Numbered from the stretch's first letter, positions 1 to 8,622 are shown. The stretch: DNA of 64,000 bases from Paenibacillus paridis (GCF_006345825.1 NZ_VCIX01000085.1:244108-308107), one strand, 5' to 3'. Numbers and translations: made by a program. The notes: a model not told the origin generated them from the letters alone.

Positions 1-1
1 G

Positions 2-928
2 CTCCAGCTTCTTAATGCGCTTGCGGGCGACAAAGGGAAAAAAGTGAATATTTTGCTTCGTATTACACCAGGTGTAGAAGCTCATACCCATGATTACATC
101 TCCACGGGCCAACAGGATTCCAAGTTTGGCTTTGACCTTGGCAATGGTGCTGCGAAGCAAGCGATTCAAGAAGCTTTGTCCTTGACTAACCTTGTTATTT
201 TGGGCGTTCACTCCCATATCGGTTCGCAAATCTTCGAGGTTGAAGGTTTCCGCATGGCAGTGGACAAGGTTGCAGATTTCGCCGTGCAAATTCGCAACGA
301 GCTGGATCTAACGTTCAAAGTTATCAACCTTGGCGGCGGCTTTGGCATTCGTTACGTGGATGGGGATACGCCATTGCCAATCAGCGAGTATGTTGCAGCT
401 ATTACAGGAGCAATCATTACGAACTTCACCAATGCGGAATTCCCGCTGCCTGAAATTTGGGTAGAGCCGGGCCGCAGCATGGTCGGCGATGCAGGAACGA
501 CATTGTACACCGTCGGCACCAGCAAAAACATCCCGGGCGTTCGCAAATACATTGCGGTTGACGGCGGTATGACGGACAACCCTCGCCCAGCGCTTTACCA
601 ATCCAAATACGAAGCTGTACTTGCTAACCGCGCCAATGAGCCCATTCAAGAAACGGTTTCAATCGCGGGCAAATGCTGCGAGAGCGGCGATATGCTAATC
701 TGGGATTTGGAATTGCCTAAAGCTGAAAATGGCGACCTGCTTGCTGTTTTCTGCACAGGTGCTTATAATTATGCCATGGCGAGCAACTATAACCGTATTC
801 GTCGCCCAGCCGTTGTTTTCGTAAAGGACGGCCAGGCAGACCTTGCAGTTAAGCGGGAATCGCTTGAAAATATCGTATGTAATGATGTCATTCCGGCAAG
901 ACTTCAAAAATCATCGCTTGCGAAATAA
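2..928 (+). CDS. lysA: Diaminopimelate decarboxylase LysA, C-terminal part (5' end outside window)
   Basis: PLP-dependent enzyme that decarboxylates meso-diaminopimelate to L-lysine, the last step of lysine synthesis, in the cytoplasm. The frame is open from the window edge (first full codon at base 2), so the N-terminal barrel including the PLP lysine lies upstream. Visible family marks are HSHIGSQ, the glycine-rich GGGFGIRY phosphate-binding loop, EPGRS, and CESGD in the C-terminal domain, followed by the GAYNYAMASNYN block typical of the family end. The GTG at 44 is internal, not a start. About 55 nt separate the stop from ppiB. The identification is firm; only the start is unknown. Confidence 0.95.
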   Translation, partial: LQLLNALAGDKGKKVNILLRITPGVEAHTHDYISTGQQDSKFGFDLGNGAAKQAIQEALSLTNLVILGVHSHIGSQIFEVEGFRMAVDKVADFAVQIRNELDLTFKVINLGGGFGIRYVDGDTPLPISEYVAAITGAIITNFTNAEFPLPEIWVEPGRSMVGDAGTTLYTVGTSKNIPGVRKYIAVDGGMTDNPRPALYQSKYEAVLANRANEPIQETVSIAGKCCESGDMLIWDLELPKAENGDLLAVFCTGAYNYAMASNYNRIRRPAVVFVKDGQADLAVKRESLENIVCNDVIPARLQKSSLAK

Positions 929-981
929 GGGCGAAATTGGTAACGTAGTCTTATCCGGATAAAAGAAAGGTAGATGCAGCA

Positions 982-1413
982 ATGGCAAAACAAGCAAAAA
1001 TCACACTAGCAAACGGCGGAGAAGTTCTTATTGACCTATTCGATCAAGATGCTCCCAACACAGTAGCAAACTTCGAGAAGCTTGCTACCGACGGTTTCTA
1101 TAACGGCCTCACGTTCCACCGTGTTATTCCTGGCTTCGTCGCACAAGGCGGATGCCCTAACGGTACAGGTACTGGCGGCCCTGGTTACCAAATTGATTGT
1201 GAAATCAACCCGAACAAGCATGAGCGCGGTACGCTTGCGATGGCACATGCCGGTCGCAACACAGGCGGAAGCCAATTCTATATCGGTTATGCTCCACAAC
1301 CACATTTGGATGGCGGACATACGGTTTTTGGCAAAGTTTCGAAGGGCATGGAGTTTGTTGACGCATTAAAAGGCGGAGACAAAATGGAAAAGGTTGAAGT
1401 CGAAAGCATTTAA
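982..1413 (+). CDS. ppiB: Peptidyl-prolyl cis-trans isomerase, cyclophilin type
   Basis: Cytoplasmic cyclophilin that isomerises X-Pro peptide bonds during protein folding. The 143-residue protein covers a single cyclophilin domain: [13 protein letters not shown] near residues 47-59 holds the catalytic arginine, and GSQFYI near residues 98-103 and LDGGHTVFG near 112-120 form the proline pocket. Length matches the small bacterial PpiB class without signal peptide. The start ATG follows a GAAAGGTAG ribosome site. The gene precedes the riboflavin operon, as ppiB does in Bacillus. Its stop lies only about 35 nt before the FMN riboswitch, so the riboflavin promoter must overlap its 3' end. Confidence 0.95.
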   Translation: MAKQAKITLANGGEVLIDLFDQDAPNTVANFEKLATDGFYNGLTFHRVIPGFVAQGGCPNGTGTGGPGYQIDCEINPNKHERGTLAMAHAGRNTGGSQFYIGYAPQPHLDGGHTVFGKVSKGMEFVDALKGGDKMEKVEVESI

Positions 1414-1422
1414 TGATAAGAT
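1394..1422 (+). promoter_or_regulatory. Possible sigma-A promoter for the riboflavin operon
   Basis: TTGAAG (1394-1399) and TAAGAT (1417-1422) are 17 bp apart, inside the last codons of ppiB and just after its stop. Transcription would start near 1429, about 20 nt before the FMN aptamer. The match to consensus is moderate, and a TATAAA at about 1430 is an alternative -10. Confidence 0.4.
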
Positions 1423-1448
1423 ATCAACTATAAATATGTAAGTGCAGC

Positions 1449-1652
1449 ATCCTTCGGGGTAGGTGAGATTCCTAACCGGCGGTGATCGGGATGGTACAGG
1501 GTGATCGGATAACCGAAACCCTGTGCTTCTCGTCAGTCCGTGACCCGGTCTAAGGAGCTTTTATTTCGGTCATACCGAATGGAAGCGAATTGGAACGGTG
1601 GACCTGGTGAAACTCCGGGACCGACAGTACAGTCTGGATGGGAGAAGGAGAT
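1449..1652 (+). promoter_or_regulatory. FMN riboswitch (RFN element)
   Basis: The conserved RFN blocks appear in order: ATCCTTCGGGG at 1449, the CCTAACCGGCGGT block at about 1470-1482, GTCAGTCCGTGACCCG near 1534-1549, the CCTGGTGAAACTCCGGGACC arm near 1603-1622, and the closing GGATGGGAGAAGGA at about 1637-1650, which pairs with the opening CCTTC. FMN binding represses riboflavin genes in Firmicutes. Here the element lies directly before ribD with a terminator at 1830-1867 as expression platform. Confidence 0.96.
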
Positions 1653-1829
1653 GCTTCGACAGCTATAACAATTGGCTTATTTGTTTGTGCTTAATTTCAC
1701 ATACAATTTAAGTTTGTTTTTTAGCGTATTCACAAACCGTTAACGCAATATTTGCGAATAAGGTAGGAGTCGGCTTTTAAAACCGACAACGCCGATCGGT
1801 TTTGTCGTAGATCTCGAATACTCTTTCAT

Positions 1830-1867
1830 CACCCTTGTCGGATCGTTTGCCGATAGGGGTGTTTTTT
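1830..1867 (+). terminator. Riboswitch-controlled terminator overlapping the ribD ribosome site
   Basis: CACCC-TTGTCGG (1830-1841) pairs with CCGATAG-GGGTG (1850-1861) and is followed by six T. The right arm contains AGGGGTG, the only plausible Shine-Dalgarno for the ATG at 1872. The same hairpin therefore could both end transcription and hide the ribosome site. An upstream inverted repeat (GTCGGTTTT / AAAACCGAC types, about 1768-1805) could act as the competing antiterminator. Confidence 0.8.
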
Positions 1868-1871
1868 GTAT

Positions 1872-2969
1872 ATGGACATATTAAACGATGAGTATTATAT
1901 GAGTTTGGCTCTGGATATGGCGGCCAAAGCTTCCGGGCAAACAGGAATTAACCCTGTCGTTGGTTGTGTCGTTGTCAAGGATGGAAGAATTATCGGCCTC
2001 GGCACGCATTTGAAGCGAGGCACAGGCCATGCAGAAGTTCATGCTTTGCAAATGGCTGGTGATGAGGCGGAAGGCTCAACCGTGTACGTGACGCTGGAGC
2101 CATGCAGTCATTTCGGCAAAACACCGCCATGCTGCGAACGCATTATAGCTGCGAAAGCAGCGAGAGTGGTAGTCGCAAGCGGCGATCCAAACCCTGAGGT
2201 GTCAGGTAGGGGGATCGCAAGGCTGCGTGAAGAGGGAATTGAAGTTACGGTAGGAGTAATGGAACAGCAATCCCAACAAATGAACGAAAAATTCAATAAA
2301 TACATTACAACTAGAATTCCTTTTGTCACTTTGAAAACCGCAAGCACGCTAGATGGCAAAATTGCTTCCAAAACAGGCGACAGCCGCTGGGTAACAGGCA
2401 CAACAGCGCGCGAGCAGGTTCATACGCTGCGCCATCAGCATGAAGCCATCATGGTCGGAATCGGAACGGTACTCGCAGATGATCCTCTGTTAAATACCAG
2501 AGCTGCGGTTCCTGCCATTAATCCGGTAAGAATCATCGTGGATTCCCAGCTTCGATTGCCGCTAAGCGCTAGAGTAGTGACAGATCGTACGATTCGTACC
2601 ATTGTTTTAGCTTCCGCTCAGGCAGACGAAGCAAGGAAACTGGCGCTCGAAGCTGCTGGAGTAGAAGTCGTGCTTTGCGGCAATGATGCTCAGGTGGATT
2701 TAACCGCAGGTATGAAAAAGCTTGGCGAGTTGGAAATCGGCTCCATTCTCCTTGAGGGCGGCGGCCAGTTAAATGGAGCCATGCTGGCAGCAGGCCTTAT
2801 CGATAAGATTGTCCTTTATTACGCCGCTAAAATTATCGGAGGCGCAGCAGCGCCAGGAACGTTTACATTCGCCGGTTTTGACAAAATGGCAGATGCCGTT
2901 CAGTTGGATCGCGTCAGTGTCGAAATGGCCGGCGAGGATATCCGTATTTCGGGTTACCCGATGTATTAG
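1872..2969 (+). CDS. ribD: Bifunctional riboflavin deaminase/reductase RibD
   Basis: Cytoplasmic enzyme catalysing two steps of riboflavin synthesis: deamination of the pyrimidinone, then NADPH reduction of the ribosyl side chain. The 365-residue protein has the usual two domains. The N-terminal CDA-type deaminase shows HAE (residues 53-55) and PC-x7-PPC (77-87), which bind catalytic zinc. The C-terminal reductase starts near residue 146 with the TLKTASTLDGKIA motif and ends in a GGGQLN-type NADPH loop. ATG 1872 is chosen because it begins at the usual family position and has AGGGGTG 10 nt upstream; an in-frame TTG at 1866 lies in the terminator T-run. First gene of the riboswitch-controlled operon. 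Confidence 0.96.
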   Translation: MDILNDEYYMSLALDMAAKASGQTGINPVVGCVVVKDGRIIGLGTHLKRGTGHAEVHALQMAGDEAEGSTVYVTLEPCSHFGKTPPCCERIIAAKAARVVVASGDPNPEVSGRGIARLREEGIEVTVGVMEQQSQQMNEKFNKYITTRIPFVTLKTASTLDGKIASKTGDSRWVTGTTAREQVHTLRHQHEAIMVGIGTVLADDPLLNTRAAVPAINPVRIIVDSQLRLPLSARVVTDRTIRTIVLASAQADEARKLALEAAGVEVVLCGNDAQVDLTAGMKKLGELEIGSILLEGGGQLNGAMLAAGLIDKIVLYYAAKIIGGAAAPGTFTFAGFDKMADAVQLDRVSVEMAGEDIRISGYPMY

Positions 2970-3008
2970 AAGCAGGCTGTTTAATCGGCCTGATTAGGGA
3001 GGAAGCCC

Positions 3009-3671
3009 ATGTTTACCGGTTTAGTGGAAGAAGTAGGCAAAATGAAAGGAATCAAGAAGCAGGGTGAAGCCATGCGCCTTGTGATTGGAGCGTCTCTGGT
3101 AACGGAGGGCGTTTTGCTCGGTGACAGTATTTCGGTCAACGGCGTTTGCCTGACGGTAACGTCCTTTGATTCGACGTCGTTCTCGGCAGATGTAATGCCT
3201 GAAACGTATCGCAAATCGAACCTTTGCGAGCTTCGGACGGGGGAACGCGTAAATCTGGAGCGAGCCATGCAAGCGGGCGGGCGATTTGGCGGCCATATCG
3301 TACAGGGCCATATTGATGGCACCGGTAAAATAATCAACCGCGAGACTGATGCCAATGCCGTCGTCTTTAAGGTCCAACTGGATGAGGGAGAACTGCTCCG
3401 TTATGTCATTCCAAAAGGGTCCATCACCATTGACGGCATCAGCCTTACGGTCGTAGACACCGCATCCAATACGTTTACCGTCTCGATCATACCGCATACG
3501 CTTGCCCAGACCGCCCTTCAGCACAAGCACGCGGGCGATACCGTTAACATCGAAAACGATGTCATAGGAAAATACGTTGACCATCTGCTCCATTTCAAGC
3601 AGCCAGATTCGTCGGCGAAGAAGGAGTCCAGACTCAGTACATCATTTCTGATGGAGAATGGATTTTTGTAA
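3009..3671 (+). CDS. ribE: Riboflavin synthase alpha chain
   Basis: Catalyses dismutation of two 6,7-dimethyl-8-ribityllumazine molecules to riboflavin, the last step of the pathway. The 220-residue protein begins with the family hallmark MFTGLVEEVG and holds two lumazine-binding repeats (about residues 1-95 and 98-190). The first has VNGVCLTV and the second IDGISLTVVD; GGHIVQGHIDG joins them. The start ATG follows GGGAGGAAG. It is 39 nt after ribD and clearly in the same operon. The tail beyond residue 195 is low in conservation. The next rib gene is over 1 kb away because repeats intervene. Confidence 0.95.
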   Translation: MFTGLVEEVGKMKGIKKQGEAMRLVIGASLVTEGVLLGDSISVNGVCLTVTSFDSTSFSADVMPETYRKSNLCELRTGERVNLERAMQAGGRFGGHIVQGHIDGTGKIINRETDANAVVFKVQLDEGELLRYVIPKGSITIDGISLTVVDTASNTFTVSIIPHTLAQTALQHKHAGDTVNIENDVIGKYVDHLLHFKQPDSSAKKESRLSTSFLMENGFL

Positions 3672-3763
3672 AAGTAAATGAGTTCGTTGTTATGTGAATA
3701 GGCGGAATTTTTAAAATGGGCTCTGCCCTTAAGTTTTTTTACGTAAACTTCGTTAAAAAGAAG

Positions 3764-3955
3764 GATTAACGGGATTTTCTCCATCTAATTCGTCTAATTT
3801 GGCTAAATCTCATCAATTAGTGGGAAAACCTCCCGTTAATTCAGACGAAAAAGCATGATATGCGCTATATTGGTCCAGATTAACAGGATAAATTCCAGCT
3901 AATAATATTATTCATTCATAACTTGCCAAACTAACGGGAGTTTTTCCAGTTAATT
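3764..3955 (+). repeat. Four scattered copies of a 24-bp AT-rich motif
   Basis: A motif close to TTAACGGGATTTTTCCAGCT followed by AATT occurs at about 3766-3790 (+), 3815-3841 (reverse orientation), 3879-3904 (+, degenerate) and 3931-3955 (+). Copies share the AACGGGA core and a TTTCC centre. No ORF covers this stretch. The lines 3672-3763 hold only an inverted repeat (AAGTTT...AAACTT, 3731-3750) and nothing else recognisable. Function unknown; such motifs may be dispersed genome-wide. Confidence 0.6.
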
Positions 3956-4022
3956 GTCATCAAAATTAGCGTATCGCGCAGTGAATAAAGTCGTCAATAG
4001 TCTTATGAGTAACATCGATCCA

Positions 4023-4650
4023 ACGTAAAGCGTTTCACGAAGTGACGAAAGCGATCCCCACCCAACTGTACTCACGAGCGGCTGAATAACGCCAAGGTTA
4101 GTCCAATTGCAGGTGTCCAGAGGACGCAGTCCTCGGGGCCCTCCCTTGGAAGGGAGGGTTTGGGTGGGTTCGAAGTCACTACGTAAAGCGGGTCACGCAG
4201 TGACGAAAGCGATCCACCGTCCAACCGCTCTCACGAACAGCTGAGTAACACCAAGGTTAGTCCAATTGCAGGTGTCCAGAGGACGCAGTCCTCGGGGCCC
4301 TCCCTTGGAAGGGAGGGTTTGGGTGGGTTCGAAGTCACTACGTAAAGCGGGTCACGCAGTGACGAAAGCGATCCACCGTCCAACCGCTCTCACGAACAGC
4401 TGAGTAACACCAAGGTTAGTCCAGTTGCAGGTGTCCAGAGGACGCAGTCCTCGGGGCCCTCCCTTGGAAGGGAGGGTTTGGGTGGGTTCGAAGTCACTAC
4501 GTAAAGCGGGTCACGCAGTGACGAAAGCGATCCTCCACCCAAGTTTTCTCACGAGCGACTGAGTAACACCAAGGTTAGTCCAATTGCAGGTGTCCAGAGG
4601 ACGCAGTCCTTGGGGCCCTCCCTTGGAAGGGAGGGTTTGGGTGGGTTCGA
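4023..4650 (+). repeat. Four tandem copies of a 159-bp hairpin-rich repeat
   Basis: Units begin at 4023, 4181, 4340 and 4499 with ACGTAAAGCG and end at about 4650. Copies 2 and 3 differ at a single base (CAATTG versus CAGTTG), whereas copies 1 and 4 differ in the first 60 bases. Each unit contains three inverted repeats: a TCAC/GTGA hairpin (GTCACGCAGTGAC), GAGGACGCAGTCCTC, and the 20-bp palindrome CCCTCCCTTGGAAGGGAGGG. No coding frame is conserved across units. The array lies between ribE and ribBA, splitting what is otherwise one operon. Confidence 0.95.
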
Positions 4651-4684
4651 AAATCTTCTCATTGTTCTATTAAAAAAAATACAG

Positions 4685-4726
4685 AAAAAAACCTTTGAAG
4701 GCAAGGTAGAAGCCTTACCAAAGGTT
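4685..4726 (-). terminator. Terminator-like hairpin pointing away from ribBA
   Basis: AACCTTTG-AAGGC (4690-4702) pairs with GCCTT-AC-CAAAGGTT (4712-4726). Only the minus strand has a T-run after the stem (A-run 4685-4691 on the plus strand). On the plus strand the hairpin sits about 28 nt before the ribBA start. Confidence 0.5.
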
Positions 4727-4753
4727 TGGTTGTCACAAAGGAGGGAATCCCAT

Positions 4754-5989
4754 ATGGAACAAACAGATAAAACCCCATTCGATCGGATTGAAGATGCGCT
4801 TGAGGACCTCAAGCTTGGGAAACCGGTTATTGTTGTAGATGACGAGGACCGGGAGAATGAGGGGGACTTGATCGCACTTGCCGAGAAAAGCACGCCGGAG
4901 GTCATTAACTTCATGATTTCGGAAGCGCGCGGTCTCGTATGCGTGCCGATTACGCAAGAGCGTGCAGAGCAGCTTGATTTGCCGCCGATGGTTACGCATA
5001 ACACGGATTATCACGGAACAGCTTTTACCGTTTCTGTGGATTACGTAGGAACGACAACCGGTATTTCCGCTCATGAACGGTCGGAAACCGTCAAGGCGCT
5101 TATCGATCCGACGACCAAAGCATCGGATTTCCGGAGGCCTGGCCATATTTTCCCGCTAATCGCAAGATCGGGCGGAGTGCTCCGTCGCGCTGGCCATACG
5201 GAAGCGGCTATTGATTTGGCTGTGATGTGCGGTTCCGCCCCAGCAGCTGCCATTTGCGAAATTATTAATGAAGACGGAACGATGTCTCGTTTGCCCGAGC
5301 TGATTGCCTTTAAAGAAAAGCACAACCTAAAGCTGATTACGATTCAAGAGCTGATCCAATATCGCAATGCGATGGAGAAGCTGGTGGAGCGCGCAGTAGA
5401 TGTGAAGCTGCCAACGGATTTTGGAACATTCCGTGCGATTGCTTATACCAATATCGTTGACAACAAAGAGCATATTGCCCTTGTCAAAGGAGATATTGAT
5501 CCTGAACGTCCGCTGCTTGTCCGGGTGCATTCGGAATGCTTGACTGGCGATGTGTTTCATTCCCACCGTTGTGACTGCGGTCCGCAGCTTGAAGCGGCTC
5601 TCAAGCAAATTGAAGATGCGGGAAGCGGAGTGCTTCTTTATATGCGTCAAGAAGGAAGAGGCATTGGCCTGATTAACAAATTAAAGGCATATGCTCTGCA
5701 AGAAGAAGGACTAGATACTGTAGATGCAAATTTAAAGCTTGGCTTTCCGGCCGATTTGCGCGATTATGGTATAGGCGCACAAATTTTGAAAGATCTTGGC
5801 GTTCGCCAAATGCGCTTGCTAACGAATAACCCGCGTAAAATTAAAGGGCTTGAAGGCTACGGGCTGGAAGTCGTGGAGCGCGTTCCGATTCAAATGGCCG
5901 TTAATGTAGATAATCAAGAATATTTGCGTACCAAAAAAAATAAGCTTGGACATTTGCTAAGCTCTGAGGGAATCGACTATATTATTTAA
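4754..5989 (+). CDS. ribBA: Bifunctional DHBP synthase / GTP cyclohydrolase II RibBA
   Basis: Makes both riboflavin precursors: 3,4-dihydroxy-2-butanone 4-phosphate from ribulose 5-phosphate and the pyrimidine from GTP. The 411-residue protein has the DHBP synthase domain at about 1-200 (EDRENEGDL acidic loop; RRAGHTEA) and the GTP cyclohydrolase II domain after about 205. The latter shows the zinc site C262-x10-C273-D-C275, the RQEGRGIG loop and TNNPRK. ATG 4754 is chosen because AAAGGAGGG lies 8 nt upstream and homology begins there; an open frame extends upstream into the last 159-bp repeat but is not coding. Followed by ribH after 22 nt. Confidence 0.96.
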   Translation: MEQTDKTPFDRIEDALEDLKLGKPVIVVDDEDRENEGDLIALAEKSTPEVINFMISEARGLVCVPITQERAEQLDLPPMVTHNTDYHGTAFTVSVDYVGTTTGISAHERSETVKALIDPTTKASDFRRPGHIFPLIARSGGVLRRAGHTEAAIDLAVMCGSAPAAAICEIINEDGTMSRLPELIAFKEKHNLKLITIQELIQYRNAMEKLVERAVDVKLPTDFGTFRAIAYTNIVDNKEHIALVKGDIDPERPLLVRVHSECLTGDVFHSHRCDCGPQLEAALKQIEDAGSGVLLYMRQEGRGIGLINKLKAYALQEEGLDTVDANLKLGFPADLRDYGIGAQILKDLGVRQMRLLTNNPRKIKGLEGYGLEVVERVPIQMAVNVDNQEYLRTKKNKLGHLLSSEGIDYII

Positions 5990-6011
5990 CATACGGAGAG
6001 GAAGATGACAA

Positions 6012-6482
6012 ATGGCACGTATTTATGAGGGACATTTAGTATCGGAAGGTTTAAAATATGGAGTAGTCGTAGGACGTTTCAACGAATTTATCTCAAGCAA
6101 GCTTCTGGGAGGCGCACTTGATGCATTCAAACGCCATGGCGCACAGGATTCTGACGTAGAGGTAGCTTGGGTACCAGGCGCATTCGAAATTCCGTTAATC
6201 GCACAAAAAATGGCGGAAAGCGGAAAATACGATGCGGTCATTACACTTGGCGCCGTTATTCGCGGTTCAACGCCGCATTTTGATTTCGTATGCAACGAGG
6301 CTGCTAAAGGCGTGGCGGCAATCGCGCTCAAAACGGGAATTCCAACGATTTTCGGCGTGCTGACCGTAGACTCGATCGAACAAGCGATTGAACGTGCGGG
6401 CACGAAAGCAGGCAACAAAGGTTATGAAGCAGCAGCCAGCGCAATTGAAATGGCAAATTTGACGAAGCAATTGCAGGGCTAA
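6012..6482 (+). CDS. ribH: 6,7-dimethyl-8-ribityllumazine synthase
   Basis: Condenses the pyrimidine intermediate with dihydroxybutanone phosphate to form lumazine, the substrate of RibE; family members assemble into 60-subunit shells. The 156-residue protein has the standard marks: [10 protein letters not shown] near residues 20-29, a GAFEIP loop near 57-62, and [14 protein letters not shown] near 82-95 with the catalytic histidine. GGAGAGGA precedes the ATG. Last riboflavin gene; no terminator is visible in the 35 nt before scpA, so read-through into scpAB is likely. Confidence 0.96.
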   Translation: MARIYEGHLVSEGLKYGVVVGRFNEFISSKLLGGALDAFKRHGAQDSDVEVAWVPGAFEIPLIAQKMAESGKYDAVITLGAVIRGSTPHFDFVCNEAAKGVAAIALKTGIPTIFGVLTVDSIEQAIERAGTKAGNKGYEAAASAIEMANLTKQLQG

Positions 6483-6517
6483 GCAGGGAAGTTAAGGCTA
6501 GGCGGGAGGAAATGTAA

Positions 6518-7300
6518 GTGTCGATGCTTTATAAGCTGGATTCTTTTGAAGGGCCGCTTGATCTATTGCTTCACTTGATCGACAAATCCGAGATCGATAT
6601 CCATGAAGTCTCTATCAGCGAGATTACAATTCAATATATGGATTACTTGCATGCGATGACGGAGCTGGAGCTGGAGGTTACGAGCGAGTTTTTGGTCATG
6701 GCGGCAACCCTTTTGGCGATAAAGAGCAAGCAGCTCCTTCCAAAGCCTCCCGTATTTGAGGATGAGTATGATGAGGATTGGCCTGATGATGGACTGGATC
6801 CTCGTGATGAGCTTATCCAGAAGCTCGTGGAATACCGGAAATTCAAGAAAATAGCCGAACAGCTGCGCGAGAAGGAATTCGAGCGCAGCCTTGTCTATTC
6901 AAGGGAACCTGAGGATATGACCCCCTTCATGAAGGAAGAGAAGGTTAATCCGGTCGAAGGACTCCATGTTTCGGATTTAATCGTTGCCTTTCAGAAGGCG
7001 CTGCGTCGAGCGGCAAGGCGAAACGTCGTATCAACGGTTCAAAGGGATGAAATATCGGTGAAAGACCGGATTCGCGATATCGTCGAAGTGCTCAAACAGT
7101 TTGAAACGGTGCAATTCTCGCGTCTCATACGTGAAAATATGGACAGGCACGAAATCGTAGTCACCTTTCTGGCGATACTGGAGCTAATGAAAATGAAGCA
7201 TATTCGTTGTTTCCAGCATCAGTTGTTTGACGATATTGTCATTCATTGGAAAGGAGAGTTGGCGGAAGTTGGATTATCAGAAGTTGAAGACGATTATTGA
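6518..7300 (+). CDS. scpA: Segregation and condensation protein A
   Basis: Kleisin subunit of the SMC-ScpA-ScpB condensin complex that organises and segregates the chromosome. The 260-residue protein shows the ScpA N-terminal helix-turn (FEGPLDLLLHLI, residues 9-20), the IKSKQLLP segment, an acidic middle linker (residues 78-95), and a C-terminal winged helix near 200-255 that contacts the SMC head. GTG 6518 is preferred over ATG 6524 because GGGAGGA lies 7 nt upstream. It overlaps scpB by 32 nt, which suggests translational coupling of the two partners. Confidence 0.94.
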   Translation: MSMLYKLDSFEGPLDLLLHLIDKSEIDIHEVSISEITIQYMDYLHAMTELELEVTSEFLVMAATLLAIKSKQLLPKPPVFEDEYDEDWPDDGLDPRDELIQKLVEYRKFKKIAEQLREKEFERSLVYSREPEDMTPFMKEEKVNPVEGLHVSDLIVAFQKALRRAARRNVVSTVQRDEISVKDRIRDIVEVLKQFETVQFSRLIRENMDRHEIVVTFLAILELMKMKHIRCFQHQLFDDIVIHWKGELAEVGLSEVEDDY

Positions 7301-7871
7301 AGGACTCCTGTTTATGGCGGGTGACGAAGGACTGACGAAGCGTCAGCTCGCTGATATAATGGAGCTGGATGCTGACTTAGCCTCAGACTTGGTTTACGAT
7401 TTGCAGCGTGATTTGGAGCGCGAGGGACGCGGCATTCAAATCGCAGAGGTTGCAGCCTCGTATCGACTGACCACTCATTTGGATCATGCTCCTTATTTTG
7501 AACGTATGGCATACACCCCTACGCGATCGCAACTCTCTCAGGCTGCTCTGGAGACCCTTTCCATCGTAGCATATCAACAGCCCATCACGAGAATAACGAT
7601 TGAGGAGATCCGAGGCGTGAAAAGCGACAGAGCTATTCAATCGCTCGTATCGAAGGATTTGATTGAAGAGGTTGGAAGAGCAGAGCAAATAGGACGACCG
7701 ATTTTGTACGGAACAACGAAATCATTTTTGGATTATTTTGGCTTGCCTTCAATCAAAGAGCTTCCAGAGCCGGGCAACGTCGATCTTGACGACGCGCTCG
7801 AGGAACAGACTCAGCTTCTGTTCGATCGTTTGGACAGCAGACAAATGACAATTGAAGAAATAAAAGAATGA
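7269..7871 (+). CDS. scpB: Segregation and condensation protein B
   Basis: Partner of ScpA in the SMC complex; ScpB dimers bind the kleisin. The 200-residue product has two winged-helix domains, the first with IIEGLLFMAGDEGLT at its start, the second with SQAALETLSIVAYQQPITR and RGVKSDRAIQSL, all characteristic. TTG 7269 is chosen since AAAGGAGAG lies about 10 nt upstream and the family starts a few residues before the IIEGLL helix. The start lies inside scpA. The acidic C-terminal tail after about residue 165 is typical. Confidence 0.93.
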   Translation: MDYQKLKTIIEGLLFMAGDEGLTKRQLADIMELDADLASDLVYDLQRDLEREGRGIQIAEVAASYRLTTHLDHAPYFERMAYTPTRSQLSQAALETLSIVAYQQPITRITIEEIRGVKSDRAIQSLVSKDLIEEVGRAEQIGRPILYGTTKSFLDYFGLPSIKELPEPGNVDLDDALEEQTQLLFDRLDSRQMTIEEIKE

Positions 7872-7929
7872 GATTTGACCGCCGGGTCATACTATATTCA
7901 ACCCATATAAGGGAAACGGAGGAAGCATC

Positions 7930-8622
7930 ATGATGCTCGGTTACCCCTACGGTTGGAAAACGGCGGCCGGTCTCTTTTTTTTGTTCATTTTAATCATAAT
8001 CTTGCGGTCTAAAGTTGTCATCAAAGGGCATCTGAAGCGGGTAGGAAGCGATGATGACGCAGAATTGAACATCAAGGCGCTTTATGGAATCATACGGTAT
8101 CGCTATAAAGTGCCGATCGTTTTGTTCACCGGTACATCCGTCCAACTAAAGGAGCAGGTTTCGAAGACAAAAGCGGGAATCGATACTTGGAAACAATATA
8201 ATGAGGAAATTGATGCAGAGAAGGTCGCCAGAACGATTGATAAATTCAAGCATCTGCTTCATATGACGAGGAATCTGAAGGGGTGGGCGAGAAAAACGCT
8301 TACGAAAGTGCATCTGCTGGAATGGAACTGGACTACATTTGTCGGTACAGGGGATGCGATGTGGACGGCGATGACGACTGGCGCAGTCTGGTCAGTCAAA
8401 ACGTCCATTATAGGACTTCTTTCGCAGATGGTAAAATTAAAATCGGAGCCGAAGATGAATGTACAGCCGATTTACCAAGGCGCAGCCTTCCGAACCGAAT
8501 GGTCATGCATAGCTCAAATCCGCTTCGGTTATGCTATTCTTGCCGGACTGCAACTGCTGGTCCGGATGAGGAAAACGAAAGGAGGCGTCAAAGCATGGCA
8601 GAACATCCTATTCAAGGCTTAA
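7930..8622 (+). CDS. DUF2953 membrane-anchored protein (YtfI-like)
   Basis: Conserved protein of spore-forming Firmicutes with no known biochemical activity; the family resembles Bacillus YtfI. The 230-residue product has a single N-terminal membrane segment (about residues 12-27) and a soluble remainder with the WNWTTFVGTGDAMWTA block that defines DUF2953. ACGGAGGAAG precedes the ATG. Its last 28 nt overlap the start of the ytfJ (gerW) homologue, and such pairing with a spore protein gene supports a sporulation role. That role is an inference; nothing catalytic is visible. Confidence 0.82.
   Translation: MMLGYPYGWKTAAGLFFLFILIIILRSKVVIKGHLKRVGSDDDAELNIKALYGIIRYRYKVPIVLFTGTSVQLKEQVSKTKAGIDTWKQYNEEIDAEKVARTIDKFKHLLHMTRNLKGWARKTLTKVHLLEWNWTTFVGTGDAMWTAMTTGAVWSVKTSIIGLLSQMVKLKSEPKMNVQPIYQGAAFRTEWSCIAQIRFGYAILAGLQLLVRMRKTKGGVKAWQNILFKA

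Noticed and set aside
3021..3593. 190-codon open frame antisense to ribE
   Set aside because: Mirror of the strongly conserved riboflavin synthase gene; product shows no domain.
4610..4753. Upstream extension of ribBA into the last 159-bp repeat
   Set aside because: The AAAGGAGGG ribosome site lies before ATG 4754, and the extension is repeat sequence with no homology.
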